Shown here: positions 8,438 to 16,890 of the stretch, piece after piece
Layout of the letters: every line of letters begins with the position of its first letter
Numbering within the stretch: the first letter of the stretch is position 1
DNA from: JAICMB01 sp035295125
GTDB lineage: Bacteria > Acidobacteriota > Terriglobia > Bryobacterales > Bryobacteraceae
NCBI GenBank assembly: GCA_035295125.1
Contig: DATGJP010000011.1
Location: 62,001-126,000 of the forward strand
Length of the DNA stretch: 64,000 nt
Direction: 5' to 3'
Made by a program: the position numbers and the translations under genes
The notes under the pieces: model-generated
The model's database searches: none
Told to the model about the DNA's origin: nothing
Seen by the model: only the letters and a program-made list of their open reading frames with translations

Positions 8438-9012
8438 AACTCGCGCCTGTATTGGCGCTTGTCTGCGCGATGGCAGGTTTCGCTGCGAACCAGCACTTGA
8501 TTGAAGGAAAGGCGGACAGCATGGTCCGCGTGGTGATTTACGAAGATCTTCAGTGTCCGGACTGCGCCGATTTTCGGCACATGATGGACGAGAAGCTTTT
8601 GCCCAGATACGCCTCGAAGGTGGCTTTCGAGCATCACGATTTTCCGCTTGCGAAACATGCGTGGGCCCGACGGGCCTCTATAGCAGCGCGATTCCTCCAG
8701 CTGCAGAGTCCGGAACTCGCGGTCGAGTTTCGGCGGTACGTCATGGGGCATCAGGCGGACATCAGTGCCGAGAATGCGATCCCGACGTTCGTTCGTTGGG
8801 CGAAGGAGCATCATATCGACGAGCCCAGCTTGATGGCTGCGCTCGAAGACTCAAAGTTAGCTGCGGACATCGAGAGCGATTATCAGGAGGGCGTCGCTCG
8901 CGGAGTCGCTCATACTCCCACAATCCTGGTGAATGGCCAACCGTTCATCGAAACGTTCACCTTCGAAGAAGTTGCGAAGGCGATTGATTCCGAGCTTGCA
9001 GCCATCAAGTAA
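8434..9012 (+). CDS. DsbA-like thioredoxin-fold protein
   Basis: 192 residues with a signal peptide (MKLAPVLALVCAMAGFAANQ). The active site is CPDC (Cys41, Cys44) in YEDLQCPDCADF, followed by a helical insertion and the cis-Pro strand AHTPTILVNGQPF near the C-terminus. This is the layout of DsbA/Thioredoxin_4 proteins such as BdbD and DsbG, so it probably oxidises or isomerises disulfides, or acts as a thiol peroxidase partner, in the periplasm. It is coupled to the upstream glycine-zipper gene by a 4-base overlap and overlaps the SDR downstream. Confidence 0.88.
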   Translation: MKLAPVLALVCAMAGFAANQHLIEGKADSMVRVVIYEDLQCPDCADFRHMMDEKLLPRYASKVAFEHHDFPLAKHAWARRASIAARFLQLQSPELAVEFRRYVMGHQADISAENAIPTFVRWAKEHHIDEPSLMAALEDSKLAADIESDYQEGVARGVAHTPTILVNGQPFIETFTFEEVAKAIDSELAAIK

Positions 9013-9742
9013 AGGGGTTGCGGTAATCACGGGCGGAAGCCGCGGGATCGGGCGCGGGGTTGCGGTCGAGCTCGCGCGTACGCATGTCGTGGTCGCGACC
9101 TACCGTGGGCGGCGTGATGCCGCGGAATCCTTGCGAGCGGAATCGGGCGCGGATGTGGTGCAGAGTGATATTTCATCGTCCTCCGATCGCGCTGCATTGT
9201 TGGAACATGTGCGGGAACGGTACGGACGGCTGGATCTGCTTGTGAACAATGCCGGCGTCGCGCCCCGAGAGCGGCGGGACATACTCGAAGCTGGCGAGGC
9301 GAGCTTCGACGAGCTTATCACCACCAATTTGAAGGGACCGCATTTCCTCACGCAAGCCGCGGCTCGATGGATGGTGGAGCAGGGGCACGGCCGAATCGTC
9401 TTCGTCACCTCGATCTCCAGTTACACTGCTTCCGTGAATCGAGCGGATTACTGCATTTCGAAAGCCGGATTGAGCATGAGCGTAGCTTTATATGCGCAAC
9501 GGCTCGCGCGACATAACGTGCAGGTGTTTGAAATTCGGCCAGGCATCATTCGCACTGACATGATTTCAGCCGTTGAGAAATCTTACGATGAGCGAATCGC
9601 CGCGGGATTACTGCCGCAGCCGCGCATGGGCGAACCGCGAGACGTCGCCTCAGTTGTGCGAGCCATTGCTGACGGCTTGCTCGACTATTCAACTGGCCAG
9701 GTGATCAACGTCGACGGCGGCTTCCACCTTCGAAGCCTCTGA
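8996..9742 (+). CDS. SDR-family oxidoreductase (FabG-like)
   Basis: About 248 residues from the TTG at 8996. The Rossmann motif TGGSRGIG starts at residue 12, followed by LLVNNAG, the catalytic Ser in VTSISS, YCISK with the Tyr-x3-Lys pair, and a C-terminal GQVINVDGGFHLR. This matches classical short-chain dehydrogenases of the 3-ketoacyl-ACP reductase type; the substrate is unknown and PRIxGE-type context is not informative. There is no ATG near the family start. TTG at 8996 (or 8984) inside the end of the thioredoxin gene gives a normal N-terminus. It ends directly against the stop of the convergent broken hydrolase. Confidence 0.85.
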   Translation: MQPSSKGVAVITGGSRGIGRGVAVELARTHVVVATYRGRRDAAESLRAESGADVVQSDISSSSDRAALLEHVRERYGRLDLLVNNAGVAPRERRDILEAGEASFDELITTNLKGPHFLTQAAARWMVEQGHGRIVFVTSISSYTASVNRADYCISKAGLSMSVALYAQRLARHNVQVFEIRPGIIRTDMISAVEKSYDERIAAGLLPQPRMGEPRDVASVVRAIADGLLDYSTGQVINVDGGFHLRSL

Positions 9743-10879
9743 TCAGGCTTTCAGTTTCGCGGCGAGGAAGGGAAGTCCTTTGGCGCCATGGAACTCATGC
9801 ACGCCACTGAAGATTTCCTGCTGCACGTTGTCTGTCGCGCCGAACACCTCATAGACTTTGCGGACGTGTGCGAAGCTTTCGCGCGTGGCGGCGACCGGGA
9901 AGATCGGATCCCGGTCGCCTCCCTCGGAAAAGAGCGCTCGCGGAGCGATGAGTCCCGCGACATCGTATTGCTCGCACTAATTGAGAATGCCGGGAACGTA
10001 ATTGTCGATGCAGTGCGACATGCTCATGATGCTGGCGCGGAAAGTGTTCAGGTATCCGCTGACCAGGGCGGCCTTGATTCGTGAATCGAGTGCGGCGGCG
10101 AAGAGTGTGCAGGTACCGCCACCCGATATGCCCATGCAGCCGACCTGTTTTGCATTCAGCTCAGGACGTGTCTCGATCCAGTCGATAGTCCGCATCACAT
10201 CGTAAATGCGCCAGGCGATCATGGTCTCGCCAAAGAGCAACGCTGATCCGGCAGTTGGCTGGCACGCGGTCGTCCCCTTACCTTTCTTCGCGGTGATGGC
10301 ATCGCGCCGGCATCCGAAGGCCATCGGCTCGATCGCGACGGCGGCAACTCCGTGCGATGCGGCTTGCAATGGAAAGCCGTGTTCGTAGCCGGTGGGCTCG
10401 GAAATATCCTGACCGCGTTCGTCGATGCCCACGGCATCGTCTACGCCACGGCCGTGTCCGGGAATGCAAACGGCAACAGGCAAAGGTCCGCTGGCTTTGA
10501 GCGGCGTGATCAGATACGCCATGACGCCGACTCCGGGCCGGCTTTCAAAAATGAACTTTTCCCGCTTGTAGGCCGGAAACTCGCGCACCTCGAGGGTTTG
10601 CGCGCGTAGTGGCGATCGCGTGTCCGGGAAACCTCCAATCAACTCTGTGACCTTGGCCCGCAACTGTTGCTGCCAGGCTTCGGCTTCCTTGCGGGTTTTG
10701 GCGTTGAAGGTGAGCCGCATCGGAGCCGACTCGTATCGGTGCATGGTCCATGCGACGGGATCGAACTCGGCCGTGTCCAGTTTGGCATCGGCGTCTTTCT
10801 GGGCTCGGGCACCTTTGACCGCGGCCGCGCCAGCCGCTGCCGCAAGAGCGAGTTCGCGACGGGAGATTCGTGCTGCCAT
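9743..10879 (-). pseudogene. Exported alpha/beta-hydrolase interrupted by an in-frame TAG
   Basis: The frame is open from 10879 to 9743 except for one TAG at 9979-9977 (codon 301). The N-terminus has a twin-arginine-like signal (SRRELALAAAAGAAA). The nucleophile elbow is GISGGG, just before the stop. After the stop the same frame continues with CEQYDVAGLIAPRALF, then EGGDRDPIFP with the expected acid residue, and GVHEFHGAKG with the expected His, ending in a normal TGA. The truncated 300-residue product would have the Ser but lack the Asp and His of the triad. A single base change (for example from a Tyr codon) explains it. Related proteins are acetyl-xylan-esterase/dienelactone-hydrolase-like. 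It could also be a sequencing error. Confidence 0.85.
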
Positions 10880-10901
10880 GGAATCAGTGTAACTAGCGAG
10901 G

Positions 10902-10978
10902 TGGTAGGGACGGGCAGATTCGAACTGCCGACCTGTCGCTTAGGAGGCGACCGCTCTATCCATCTGAGCTACGTCCCC
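10902..10978 (-). tRNA. tRNA-Arg (CCU)
   Basis: On the minus strand acceptor GGGGACG (10978-10972) pairs with CGTCCCT, with a G-U at the first pair. D-arm TAGCTCAGATGGATAGAGC, anticodon loop CTCCTAA giving anticodon CCU, T-loop AGTTCGAATCT, discriminator A and an encoded CCA end. It lies between the broken hydrolase and purD, all on the minus strand. Confidence 0.95.
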
Positions 10979-10990
10979 GCTACATCGATC

Positions 10991-12208
10991 TTACCAGCGT
11001 GTCAAACCTTTGCGACCGATATCCCGCCGATAGTGCATGCCGTCGAAACGGATGTGCTCGACGGCTTTGTAGGTATTTTGAATCGCCGACGACAGGTCGG
11101 GGCCGCGAGCCGTTACTCCGAGGACGCGCCCCCCGGATGTCTCTAAAACATTCTTATAGATTTTTGTTCCAGCCTGAAAGACGACTGAATCTGCCACGGC
11201 GGCTTCGTCAAGGCCTGTAATGACATCTCCGGTACGCGGTGTTGCCGGATAGCCCGCCGATGCTATCACCACACAAACGGACGGTTCCGGGCGCCACTCG
11301 AGTTCTGAGTTGGTTAACCGCGAGTGGGCCGCGGCCTCGAGCGGCGCGACAAAGTCCGAACTCATGCGATGCATCAGTGCCTGGGTTTCGGGATCCCCGA
11401 GGCGCGCATTGAACTCGAGCACCTTCGGCCCATCGCCGGTCATCATAAGCCCGGCGTAGAGGAAGCCAGTAAAGGGATTACCCTCGTCTCGCATACGCTG
11501 GATCATGGGGTGGATTACTCGATCCAAGACTTCCCGTTTCTGAGCTTCACTGAGAATTCGACCGTCGCTATACGCCCCCATACCACCGGTGTTCGGTCCG
11601 GTATCCCCGTCATTGACCGCTTTATGATCCTGCGAAGGCTCGAGGGGAAGCACGTTCGTTCCGTCGGTGAGGACGATAAAGCTGGCTTCCTCGCCAACAA
11701 GGAACTCTTCGATCACGACTTGGGCATCGGGAGTCAGGAGTTGTAAGACCGCGCGAGTCGCTTCGTCTTCCGTTTGCGCGATGATCACTCCTTTGCCTGT
11801 GGCTAGGCCGTCCGCTTTGATCACGACAGGAAGGGAAAAGCGCTTCAGGGCATCGAGGGCCTGTTGCTGGCTTGCGGCGGTGGCGTGGCGTGCAGTGGGA
11901 ATTCCGGTCCGCTGCATGAGATCTTTGGCGAAGGCTTTACTGCTTTCCAGGCGCGCGGCTGCGGCTGTCGGACCCACGATCGCAAGACCCGCGGACCGGA
12001 ACCGGTCCACAATTCCGTCGGCCAGCGGCGCCTCCGGGCCAACGATTGTCAGGTCGGCTCGAATTTTTTCGGCAAGCGGCACACACGTCGCAACCTGTGC
12101 GATTCCGGGATTGCCGGGCGCCGCGTATAGGGTGACGTCGCGGTTCTGTGCGAGCTTCCATGCGAGCGCGTGCTCGCGGCCGCCAGACCCGATGATGAGA
12201 ATTTTCAG
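10991..12208 (-). CDS. purD: Phosphoribosylamine-glycine ligase
   Basis: PurD joins phosphoribosylamine and glycine with ATP in purine synthesis. The frame encodes ILIIGSGGREHALAWKL at the N-terminus, TIVGPEAPLADGIVD, the ATP-grasp stretch PVVIKADGLATGKGV and EFNARLGDPETQ. Full length is about 405 residues, as usual for the family. No ATG, GTG or TTG exists between the upstream in-frame stop and the conserved glycine-rich loop. The best start is CTG at 12208-12206, 8 bases after GGAG (12220-12217), giving MKILIIGSGG. A GTG at 12082 would delete the N-domain core and is unlikely. Its promoter must lie in the 32 bases before divergent mnmG, or within mnmG. Confidence 0.93.
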   Translation of the reverse strand: MKILIIGSGGREHALAWKLAQNRDVTLYAAPGNPGIAQVATCVPLAEKIRADLTIVGPEAPLADGIVDRFRSAGLAIVGPTAAAARLESSKAFAKDLMQRTGIPTARHATAASQQQALDALKRFSLPVVIKADGLATGKGVIIAQTEDEATRAVLQLLTPDAQVVIEEFLVGEEASFIVLTDGTNVLPLEPSQDHKAVNDGDTGPNTGGMGAYSDGRILSEAQKREVLDRVIHPMIQRMRDEGNPFTGFLYAGLMMTGDGPKVLEFNARLGDPETQALMHRMSSDFVAPLEAAAHSRLTNSELEWRPEPSVCVVIASAGYPATPRTGDVITGLDEAAVADSVVFQAGTKIYKNVLETSGGRVLGVTARGPDLSSAIQNTYKAVEHIRFDGMHYRRDIGRKGLTRW

Positions 12209-12240
12209 AACTTTGGCTCCGTATTACTAGAATAGAGGAA

Positions 12241-14100
12241 GTGGTCAAATCATCGAAATACGACATCGTGGTGGTAGGGGCAGGGCATGCGGGATGCGAG
12301 GCGGCGCGCGCATGTGCTCGCATGGGCCTTCGTACCGCGATGATCACCATGAATCTTGACCTCATCGCCCAGATGTCCTGTAATCCCGCCGTCGGAGGTA
12401 TTGCGAAGGGCCATTTGGTCCGCGAAATTGACGCGCTTGGCGGCGTGATGGGCGAAGTGACAGACGCTGTCGGCATTCAGTTTCGGCTGTTGAATACCAG
12501 CCGCGGGCCGGCCGTCTGGTCTCCCCGGGCACAGTGCGACAAGAAGCAATACCGCATCAAAATGCGTGAAGTTCTCGAGCAGGAGCCGAACCTCAGAATT
12601 CTACAGGCTGAAGTGGCACAATTGACGATCGCAGAGAACCGGGTGACAGGTGTGACTCTGCGAGACGGCCGGTCAATTCAATGCGAAGCGGTGATTATTA
12701 CCACTGGTACCTTCTTGAACGGCCTGGCGCATGTGGGCGAAATGAAGTATAGCTGCGGTAGAAACGGGGAAGCCCCTTCAAACCTTCTGGGAGACCAGCT
12801 TCGGACGCTCGGGTTGGCCTGGACCCGTCTGAAAACCGGCACTCCGCCTCGCCTGGACGGTCGCACGATTGAGTGGTCGCGCTTCGAACCGCAACTAGGT
12901 GACGCGGTTCCGACGCCGTTCTCGTTCCTCACGGAAAAGATCGATCGTGAACAGATCAAATGTCATATAGCGTACACGTCTGATTTGACGTTGCAGATTC
13001 TCCGGGATAGCATCTCGCGTTCCCCGCTCTTTAGCGGTCAAATCGAGGGTGTTGGTCCCCGGTACTGCCCTTCCATTGAAGATAAGGTCGTCAAATTCCC
13101 CGACAAGCCGCGCCACCAGCTATTTCTCGAGCCGGAGGGCCTGGATACCTACGAAGTCTATGTGAACGGGATGTCGACGAGCATGCCGATCGACGTCCAG
13201 ACTGCAATGTTGGCATCAGTTCCAGGGCTCGAAGACGCCGAGATGATACGGCCGGGCTACGCGATTGAGTACGATGCCATCGACCCTCGGGAATTGGACC
13301 ACAGTTTACAGGTGAAGAAGATTCGTGGGCTGTTCCTGGCCGGTCAAATCAACGGCACCTCCGGTTATGAAGAGGCGGGGTGCCAGGGTTTGGTGGCGGG
13401 GATGAACGCTGCATCCGAGTTGAAGCGCATGGAGCCTATGGTAGTCGGACGCACCGAAGGATATACCGGCATTTTGATTGACGACCTTATCAGCAAGGGG
13501 GCCGACGAGCCCTATCGGATGTTTACATCCCGTGCGGAGTTCCGGCTGCACCTGCGCATTGACAACGCTGATGAACGCTTGACCCCCTTGGGCCGAAAGG
13601 CTGGGCTCGTTTCCGATGATCGCTGGAACCTTTTCCTCCGAAAGCAGAAGCAAAAGGCCAGGTTACAGGAGTTGCTGGACCGGACCCGTATTGACCCGCA
13701 AAGATTCCCCGGCTTGGTCGCCGCCCAAGACGACCGTCCGGCATTATCGCAGTGGCTCAAACGCCCTGAGGCCCGTATTGATGCGCTCGGAGCTTGGCTG
13801 ATAGCGCAATCCGGAGAAAGTCCCTTGCACGGTGTTCTCACTACCGTCGAGACCGAAGCGAAGTATTCCGGTTACATAGCTCAACAGGAACGCCAGATCG
13901 AAAGGCTCCGCGGTTCGGAGCGGCGGCGTATTCCTTCCGAATTTCAATTCGATCCCATTCCTGGTCTATCGACGGAAATCAAGCAGAAGCTGAATCGCGT
14001 TCGGCCGGAGACTCTTGGGCAGGCATCGCGCATTCCCGGAGTCACTCCTGCGGCTATCGCAGTTTTGGACGTATATTTGAGCCTTGGCAGCCGAAACTGA
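12241..14100 (+). CDS. mnmG: tRNA U34 5-carboxymethylaminomethyl modification enzyme, FAD subunit
   Basis: MnmG with MnmE modifies the wobble uridine of several tRNAs. 619 residues, the normal length. The FAD-binding motif VVGAGHAGCEAA begins near residue 10; MSCNPAVGGIAKGHLVREID and GTFLNGLAHVG follow, and GLFLAGQINGTSGYEEAGCQ lies near 360. The C-terminal helical domain for MnmE binding is complete. Start is GTG at 12241 with GAGGA just upstream. It is the first gene of a mnmG-rsmG-parA-parB cluster, an arrangement common near bacterial origins. Confidence 0.97.
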   Translation: MVKSSKYDIVVVGAGHAGCEAARACARMGLRTAMITMNLDLIAQMSCNPAVGGIAKGHLVREIDALGGVMGEVTDAVGIQFRLLNTSRGPAVWSPRAQCDKKQYRIKMREVLEQEPNLRILQAEVAQLTIAENRVTGVTLRDGRSIQCEAVIITTGTFLNGLAHVGEMKYSCGRNGEAPSNLLGDQLRTLGLAWTRLKTGTPPRLDGRTIEWSRFEPQLGDAVPTPFSFLTEKIDREQIKCHIAYTSDLTLQILRDSISRSPLFSGQIEGVGPRYCPSIEDKVVKFPDKPRHQLFLEPEGLDTYEVYVNGMSTSMPIDVQTAMLASVPGLEDAEMIRPGYAIEYDAIDPRELDHSLQVKKIRGLFLAGQINGTSGYEEAGCQGLVAGMNAASELKRMEPMVVGRTEGYTGILIDDLISKGADEPYRMFTSRAEFRLHLRIDNADERLTPLGRKAGLVSDDRWNLFLRKQKQKARLQELLDRTRIDPQRFPGLVAAQDDRPALSQWLKRPEARIDALGAWLIAQSGESPLHGVLTTVETEAKYSGYIAQQERQIERLRGSERRRIPSEFQFDPIPGLSTEIKQKLNRVRPETLGQASRIPGVTPAAIAVLDVYLSLGSRN

Positions 14101-14704
14101 TCGCACGTGGTTCGCTGGGCGGCTCTTGCAGCATCTCGGCAATTACTTGCTCGTATCGCCAAGCCAGATTGACCTGCTCTACGATCACTTCCGGCTCCTA
14201 ATGCTTTGGAACGAGCGCATCAATCTTAGCGCGATCCGCTCGCCCGAGGAGATTGTCCTTCGGCATTACTGTGAATCGCTGTTCTTTGCGGCAAGGATGC
14301 CAGAATTCGGCCCGATGGTAGCTGACATTGGCTCAGGTGCCGGCTTTCCAGGTGTGCCCACCGCGATTTTGCATCCGGAGTGGAGCGTCACTCTTATTGA
14401 ATCCCACCAGCGGAAGGCCGTCTTTCTGAGGGAAAGCACCCGGGAAATCCCCAACCTTGCGGTGATTGATCGGCGCGTGGAGCAACTTTCCCGTGGCTTT
14501 GATTCTATAATCTCAAGAGCTGTGCGACCGGCTGAGGTTGTCGGGCTCCTGCCAGAGGTAGCTGTCCAGATTGGCCTGCTTTTGAGTAGATCGGACTTCA
14601 TTGATATCGATACTGGCGTTCCGGTCGATTGGATATCATGTCACTCAATACCCTGGAGCGACAATAACCTCTGTGTTTTCGGATCGTTCCACGTGGAACA
14701 GTAA
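14084..14704 (+). CDS. rsmG: 16S rRNA (guanine527-N7)-methyltransferase
   Basis: RsmG methylates G527 of 16S rRNA using S-adenosylmethionine. 206 residues. The SAM loop VADIGSGAGFPGVPTAI is present, followed by LIESHQRKAVFLRE and FDSIISRAV, all typical. The start is a TTG at 14084 that overlaps the end of mnmG by 17 bases. The last codons (FHVEQ) are written by a parS-like palindrome, so the 3' end of the gene doubles as a ParB site. Confidence 0.95.
   Translation: MAAETDRTWFAGRLLQHLGNYLLVSPSQIDLLYDHFRLLMLWNERINLSAIRSPEEIVLRHYCESLFFAARMPEFGPMVADIGSGAGFPGVPTAILHPEWSVTLIESHQRKAVFLRESTREIPNLAVIDRRVEQLSRGFDSIISRAVRPAEVVGLLPEVAVQIGLLLSRSDFIDIDTGVPVDWISCHSIPWSDNNLCVFGSFHVEQ
14686..14699. promoter_or_regulatory. 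parS site (GTTCCACGTGGAAC)
   Basis: A perfect 14-bp palindrome matching the conserved chromosomal parS core (variant with CC/GG). It lies within the last codons of rsmG, 25 bp from a second copy. ParB encoded downstream is the expected binder, loading onto DNA near the origin for segregation. Confidence 0.92.
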
Positions 14705-14710
14705 GGACTC

Positions 14711-14724
14711 GTTTCACGTGAAAC
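14711..14724. promoter_or_regulatory. parS site (GTTTCACGTGAAAC)
   Basis: A perfect palindrome identical to the canonical parS core. It ends directly at an ATG (14725) in frame with parA. If that ATG were used, ParB bound here would cover the translation start region; this and family length favour the TTG at 14764 as the parA start. Confidence 0.95.
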
Positions 14725-14763
14725 ATGTCTCCATGTTACTTTCTTGAGTTGGAGTCCCCGACA

Positions 14764-15561
14764 TTGGGAAAAGTAATCGCCATTGCCAACCAAAAAGGCG
14801 GAGTGGGCAAGACCACCACCGCTATTAATCTGGCCGCGTCCCTGGCCGCCAACGATCTTTCAATCCTTGTCATCGATTCGGATCCTCAGGGCAACGCGAC
14901 CACCGGACTTGGAGTCATCAAGAACCAAGGCCACCGAACCATCTATGATGTGCTGCTCGGTGCCCAAGATCTTGCCGGTGCCGTGATGAAAACTGACTTC
15001 GACGGCCTTAACCTCGTACCTTCGGACCAGAACCTCGTGGCTGCAAACCTGGAGCTCGTTGAGACCGATTCCAGAGAGCATCAACTTCGGCGGAAGCTCG
15101 AAACTATTCGCAACGACTATCACTTCATCCTTATCGATTGTCCGCCGGCTCTGGATTTGCTGACCCTGAATGCGTTGGTCGCCGCCGATTCCGTATTGAT
15201 TCCCATTCAGTGCGAGTTTTTTGCTCTTGAGGGCGTCTCGCAGTTATTAGCCACAATCGACCGCGTGCGACAGTCGTTTTCACCTGGATTACAAATAGAG
15301 GGAGTCCTGCTCACGATGTACGACGACCGTACGAACCTCGCAAGACAGGTCGCGGACGATCTTCGTGAGTTTTTTGAAGACGAGGTCTTTGAGACCGTTA
15401 TCCCCCGAAGCATCCGCCTGGCTGAGGCGCCAAGCTTCGGAAAACCGATCCTCGCCTACGATGTGCGCTCCCGAGGCTCGGAAAGCTACATAAAGCTAGC
15501 AAAGGAGATTCTGGCCAATGAACAGGCTGCCAGACAACAAGCCACGCAAAGTGCTCGGTAA
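14764..15561 (+). CDS. parA: Chromosome-partitioning ATPase ParA (Soj)
   Basis: A 265-residue Walker-type ATPase that moves ParB-parS complexes. The deviant Walker A NQKGGVGKTTTAINLA begins at about residue 8, DSDPQGNATTGLG and ILIDCPPALDLLTLNAL follow, and the C-terminus has PRSIRLAEAPSFGKPI typical of Soj. The TTG start gives MGKVIAIANQKGG and has GGAG about 9 bases upstream. The alternative ATG at 14725 adds 13 residues with no family support. The gene overlaps parB by 44 bases. Confidence 0.96.
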   Translation: MGKVIAIANQKGGVGKTTTAINLAASLAANDLSILVIDSDPQGNATTGLGVIKNQGHRTIYDVLLGAQDLAGAVMKTDFDGLNLVPSDQNLVAANLELVETDSREHQLRRKLETIRNDYHFILIDCPPALDLLTLNALVAADSVLIPIQCEFFALEGVSQLLATIDRVRQSFSPGLQIEGVLLTMYDDRTNLARQVADDLREFFEDEVFETVIPRSIRLAEAPSFGKPILAYDVRSRGSESYIKLAKEILANEQAARQQATQSAR

Positions 15562-16429
15562 GGGCCTTTCGGCGCTTCTGCCGACAAAGCCGCTCACCTC
15601 ATCACACCCAGAGCCACAGCCCAGCGACGGTCATGCTGCAGCCGTCCCAATCTCCGAAATTGATCCCAATCCCCTCCAACCGCGTACCGTATTCGACCCC
15701 CAACGCATTCAGGAACTCGCTGCCTCCATCGAAGCCAATGGCGTCATCCAGCCGTTGATCGTTCGCCGCAAAGGTGCGCGCTATGAATTGATCGCCGGCG
15801 AGCGCCGACTTCGCGCAGCCCATCTTGCCGGTCTGATTGATGTCCCGGTCATCGTCCAGGACTATGCCGACGATCGCCTCCTTGAAGTAGCCCTAATCGA
15901 AAACATCCAACGCGAGGACCTCAACCCCATCGAAACTGCCCAGGCCCTGGACCGACTAGCACGCGAAATGAATCTCAGCCACGAGGAAATCGGCCGCCGC
16001 ACCGGGAAGGACCGCACTACCATCACAAACCTCCTCCGGCTCCTCAAACTTCCATCCGAAATCCAGATCCTTCTCGCCGAACGCCGCCTCTCGATGGGTC
16101 ACGCGCGAGCCATCCTCGGCTTGGCAGATCCGGAGCAACAACTCGACCTGGCGAACAAGACTACCGCGCAGGGCTATTCCGTCCGCCAAGTCGAACGCAT
16201 GGTTCAAAAGGCTACCGAAAAGCGAGAATCCGGCGACGAATCAGCTACCGAAAAGAAGCTGGATCCAAACTTGAAAGCAGCAATCCAAGAACTCGAAGCG
16301 GTGCTGGGCACGCGCGTCCGTATTCAGGAAAAATCCGATGACCGCGGCCGAATCGAGATTGAGTACTATTCGCAGGACGAGCTAAATCGGCTGTATGATC
16401 TCATCGTCGGAGCAAACAAGATAGCCTGA
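15518..16429 (+). CDS. parB: Chromosome-partitioning protein ParB (Spo0J)
   Basis: 303 residues. The N-terminus RKVLGKGLSALLP is the conserved ParA-interacting segment. The CTPase/ParB domain has QPLIVRRKGARYELIAGERR with the GERR box, then ENIQREDLNPIE, followed by the helix-turn-helix region (HEEIGRRTGKDRTTITNLLR) and a C-terminal dimerisation segment. ParB binds parS, clamps DNA using CTP and spreads. The plus strand in this gene is strongly C-rich by eye compared with mnmG. The start lies inside parA, indicating coupled translation. Confidence 0.97.
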   Translation: MNRLPDNKPRKVLGKGLSALLPTKPLTSSHPEPQPSDGHAAAVPISEIDPNPLQPRTVFDPQRIQELAASIEANGVIQPLIVRRKGARYELIAGERRLRAAHLAGLIDVPVIVQDYADDRLLEVALIENIQREDLNPIETAQALDRLAREMNLSHEEIGRRTGKDRTTITNLLRLLKLPSEIQILLAERRLSMGHARAILGLADPEQQLDLANKTTAQGYSVRQVERMVQKATEKRESGDESATEKKLDPNLKAAIQELEAVLGTRVRIQEKSDDRGRIEIEYYSQDELNRLYDLIVGANKIA

Positions 16430-16478
16430 ATGTGCAGGCATCTCCCTCGCTCTGGCGGTAGGTACAAGCCAGAAGAAG

Positions 16479-16555
16479 TGGTGCCGGCGGAAGGAGTCGA
16501 ACCTTCGACCTACGGATTATGAGACCGTCGCTCTAACCACCTGAGCTACACCGGC
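16479..16555 (-). tRNA. tRNA with CAU anticodon (tRNA-Met, elongator-like)
   Basis: On the minus strand acceptor GCCGGTG (16555-16549) pairs with CGCCGGC, D-arm TAGCTCAGGTGGTTAGAGC, anticodon loop CTCATAA, T-loop GGTTCGACTCC, discriminator A and encoded CCA. The G1-C72 pair and lack of the initiator features argue against initiator tRNA. It could be the lysidine-modified Ile2 tRNA, which also has CAU; sequence alone does not settle this. Confidence 0.93.
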
Positions 16556-16571
16556 AAGTGTTTCCTTCTCA

Positions 16572-16601
16572 ATGGTATGCGCCTCTGGGATAGTGTGTCA
16601 A
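16572..16601 (-). promoter_or_regulatory. Promoter for the CAU tRNA
   Basis: On the minus strand TTGACA (16601-16596), an 18-base spacer and TACCAT (16577-16572) form a good sigma-70-type promoter. Transcription would start about 10 bases upstream of the tRNA 5' end. Confidence 0.7.
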
Positions 16602-16638
16602 CCCCTTCATACCCCTGCATTTCCTAGGGTAAAACACC

Positions 16639-16667
16639 TTGACAAAATCGCTTTATGAGACTACCTT
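16639..16667 (+). promoter_or_regulatory. Promoter of the candidate structured RNA
   Basis: TTGACA (16639-16644), a 17-base spacer and TACCTT (16662-16667). The -10 lies in a small palindrome, CTACC-TTAAT-GGTAG (16661-16675), which could be an operator. The predicted start is about 16673-16675. Confidence 0.65.
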
Positions 16668-16672
16668 AATGG

Positions 16673-16890
16673 TAGGTACCGACGTGAAAAACGGTACCCG
16701 ATAGTTGCAGGAGGTCCTATAGACAACGAACACCGTTCAGGACGACTACCGGCTTCCTTCGACTTGCAGCGCCGAAACTGCTTAAACCGAACGTGAACCT
16801 CCCTTGTGGAGCCTCTACGGGTAGCGGCGCCTAGCCGCTAGATAGAAAATCGGCGTATGATTTAGCGGGTGTCGGCGGTCGTCCTGACTC
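16673..16890 (+). ncRNA. Candidate structured non-coding RNA
   Basis: No protein-like frame exists here, but the sequence folds extensively. Hairpin 1: GGTACCG (16675-16681) with CGGTACC (16692-16698). A long closing helix: TCAGGACGAC (16737-16746) with GTCGTCCTGA (16878-16887), extended inward by a G-U, one mismatch and five more pairs to 16753/16871. Inside it are GCAG/CTGC (16766-16781), CTCC/GGAG (16799-16811) and the perfect TAGCGGC/GCCGCTA (16822-16840). A good promoter lies just upstream. The conserved cores of RNase P RNA, tmRNA and SRP RNA are not visible, and 6S RNA is possible but not shown. The 3' end is uncertain because no U-tract follows. It lies between a tRNA and the polysaccharide cluster. 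Confidence 0.6.

Noticed and set aside
16673..16890. Known housekeeping RNA (RNase P, tmRNA, SRP)
   Set aside because: The conserved cores of these RNAs are not visible on either strand; 6S RNA cannot be excluded.
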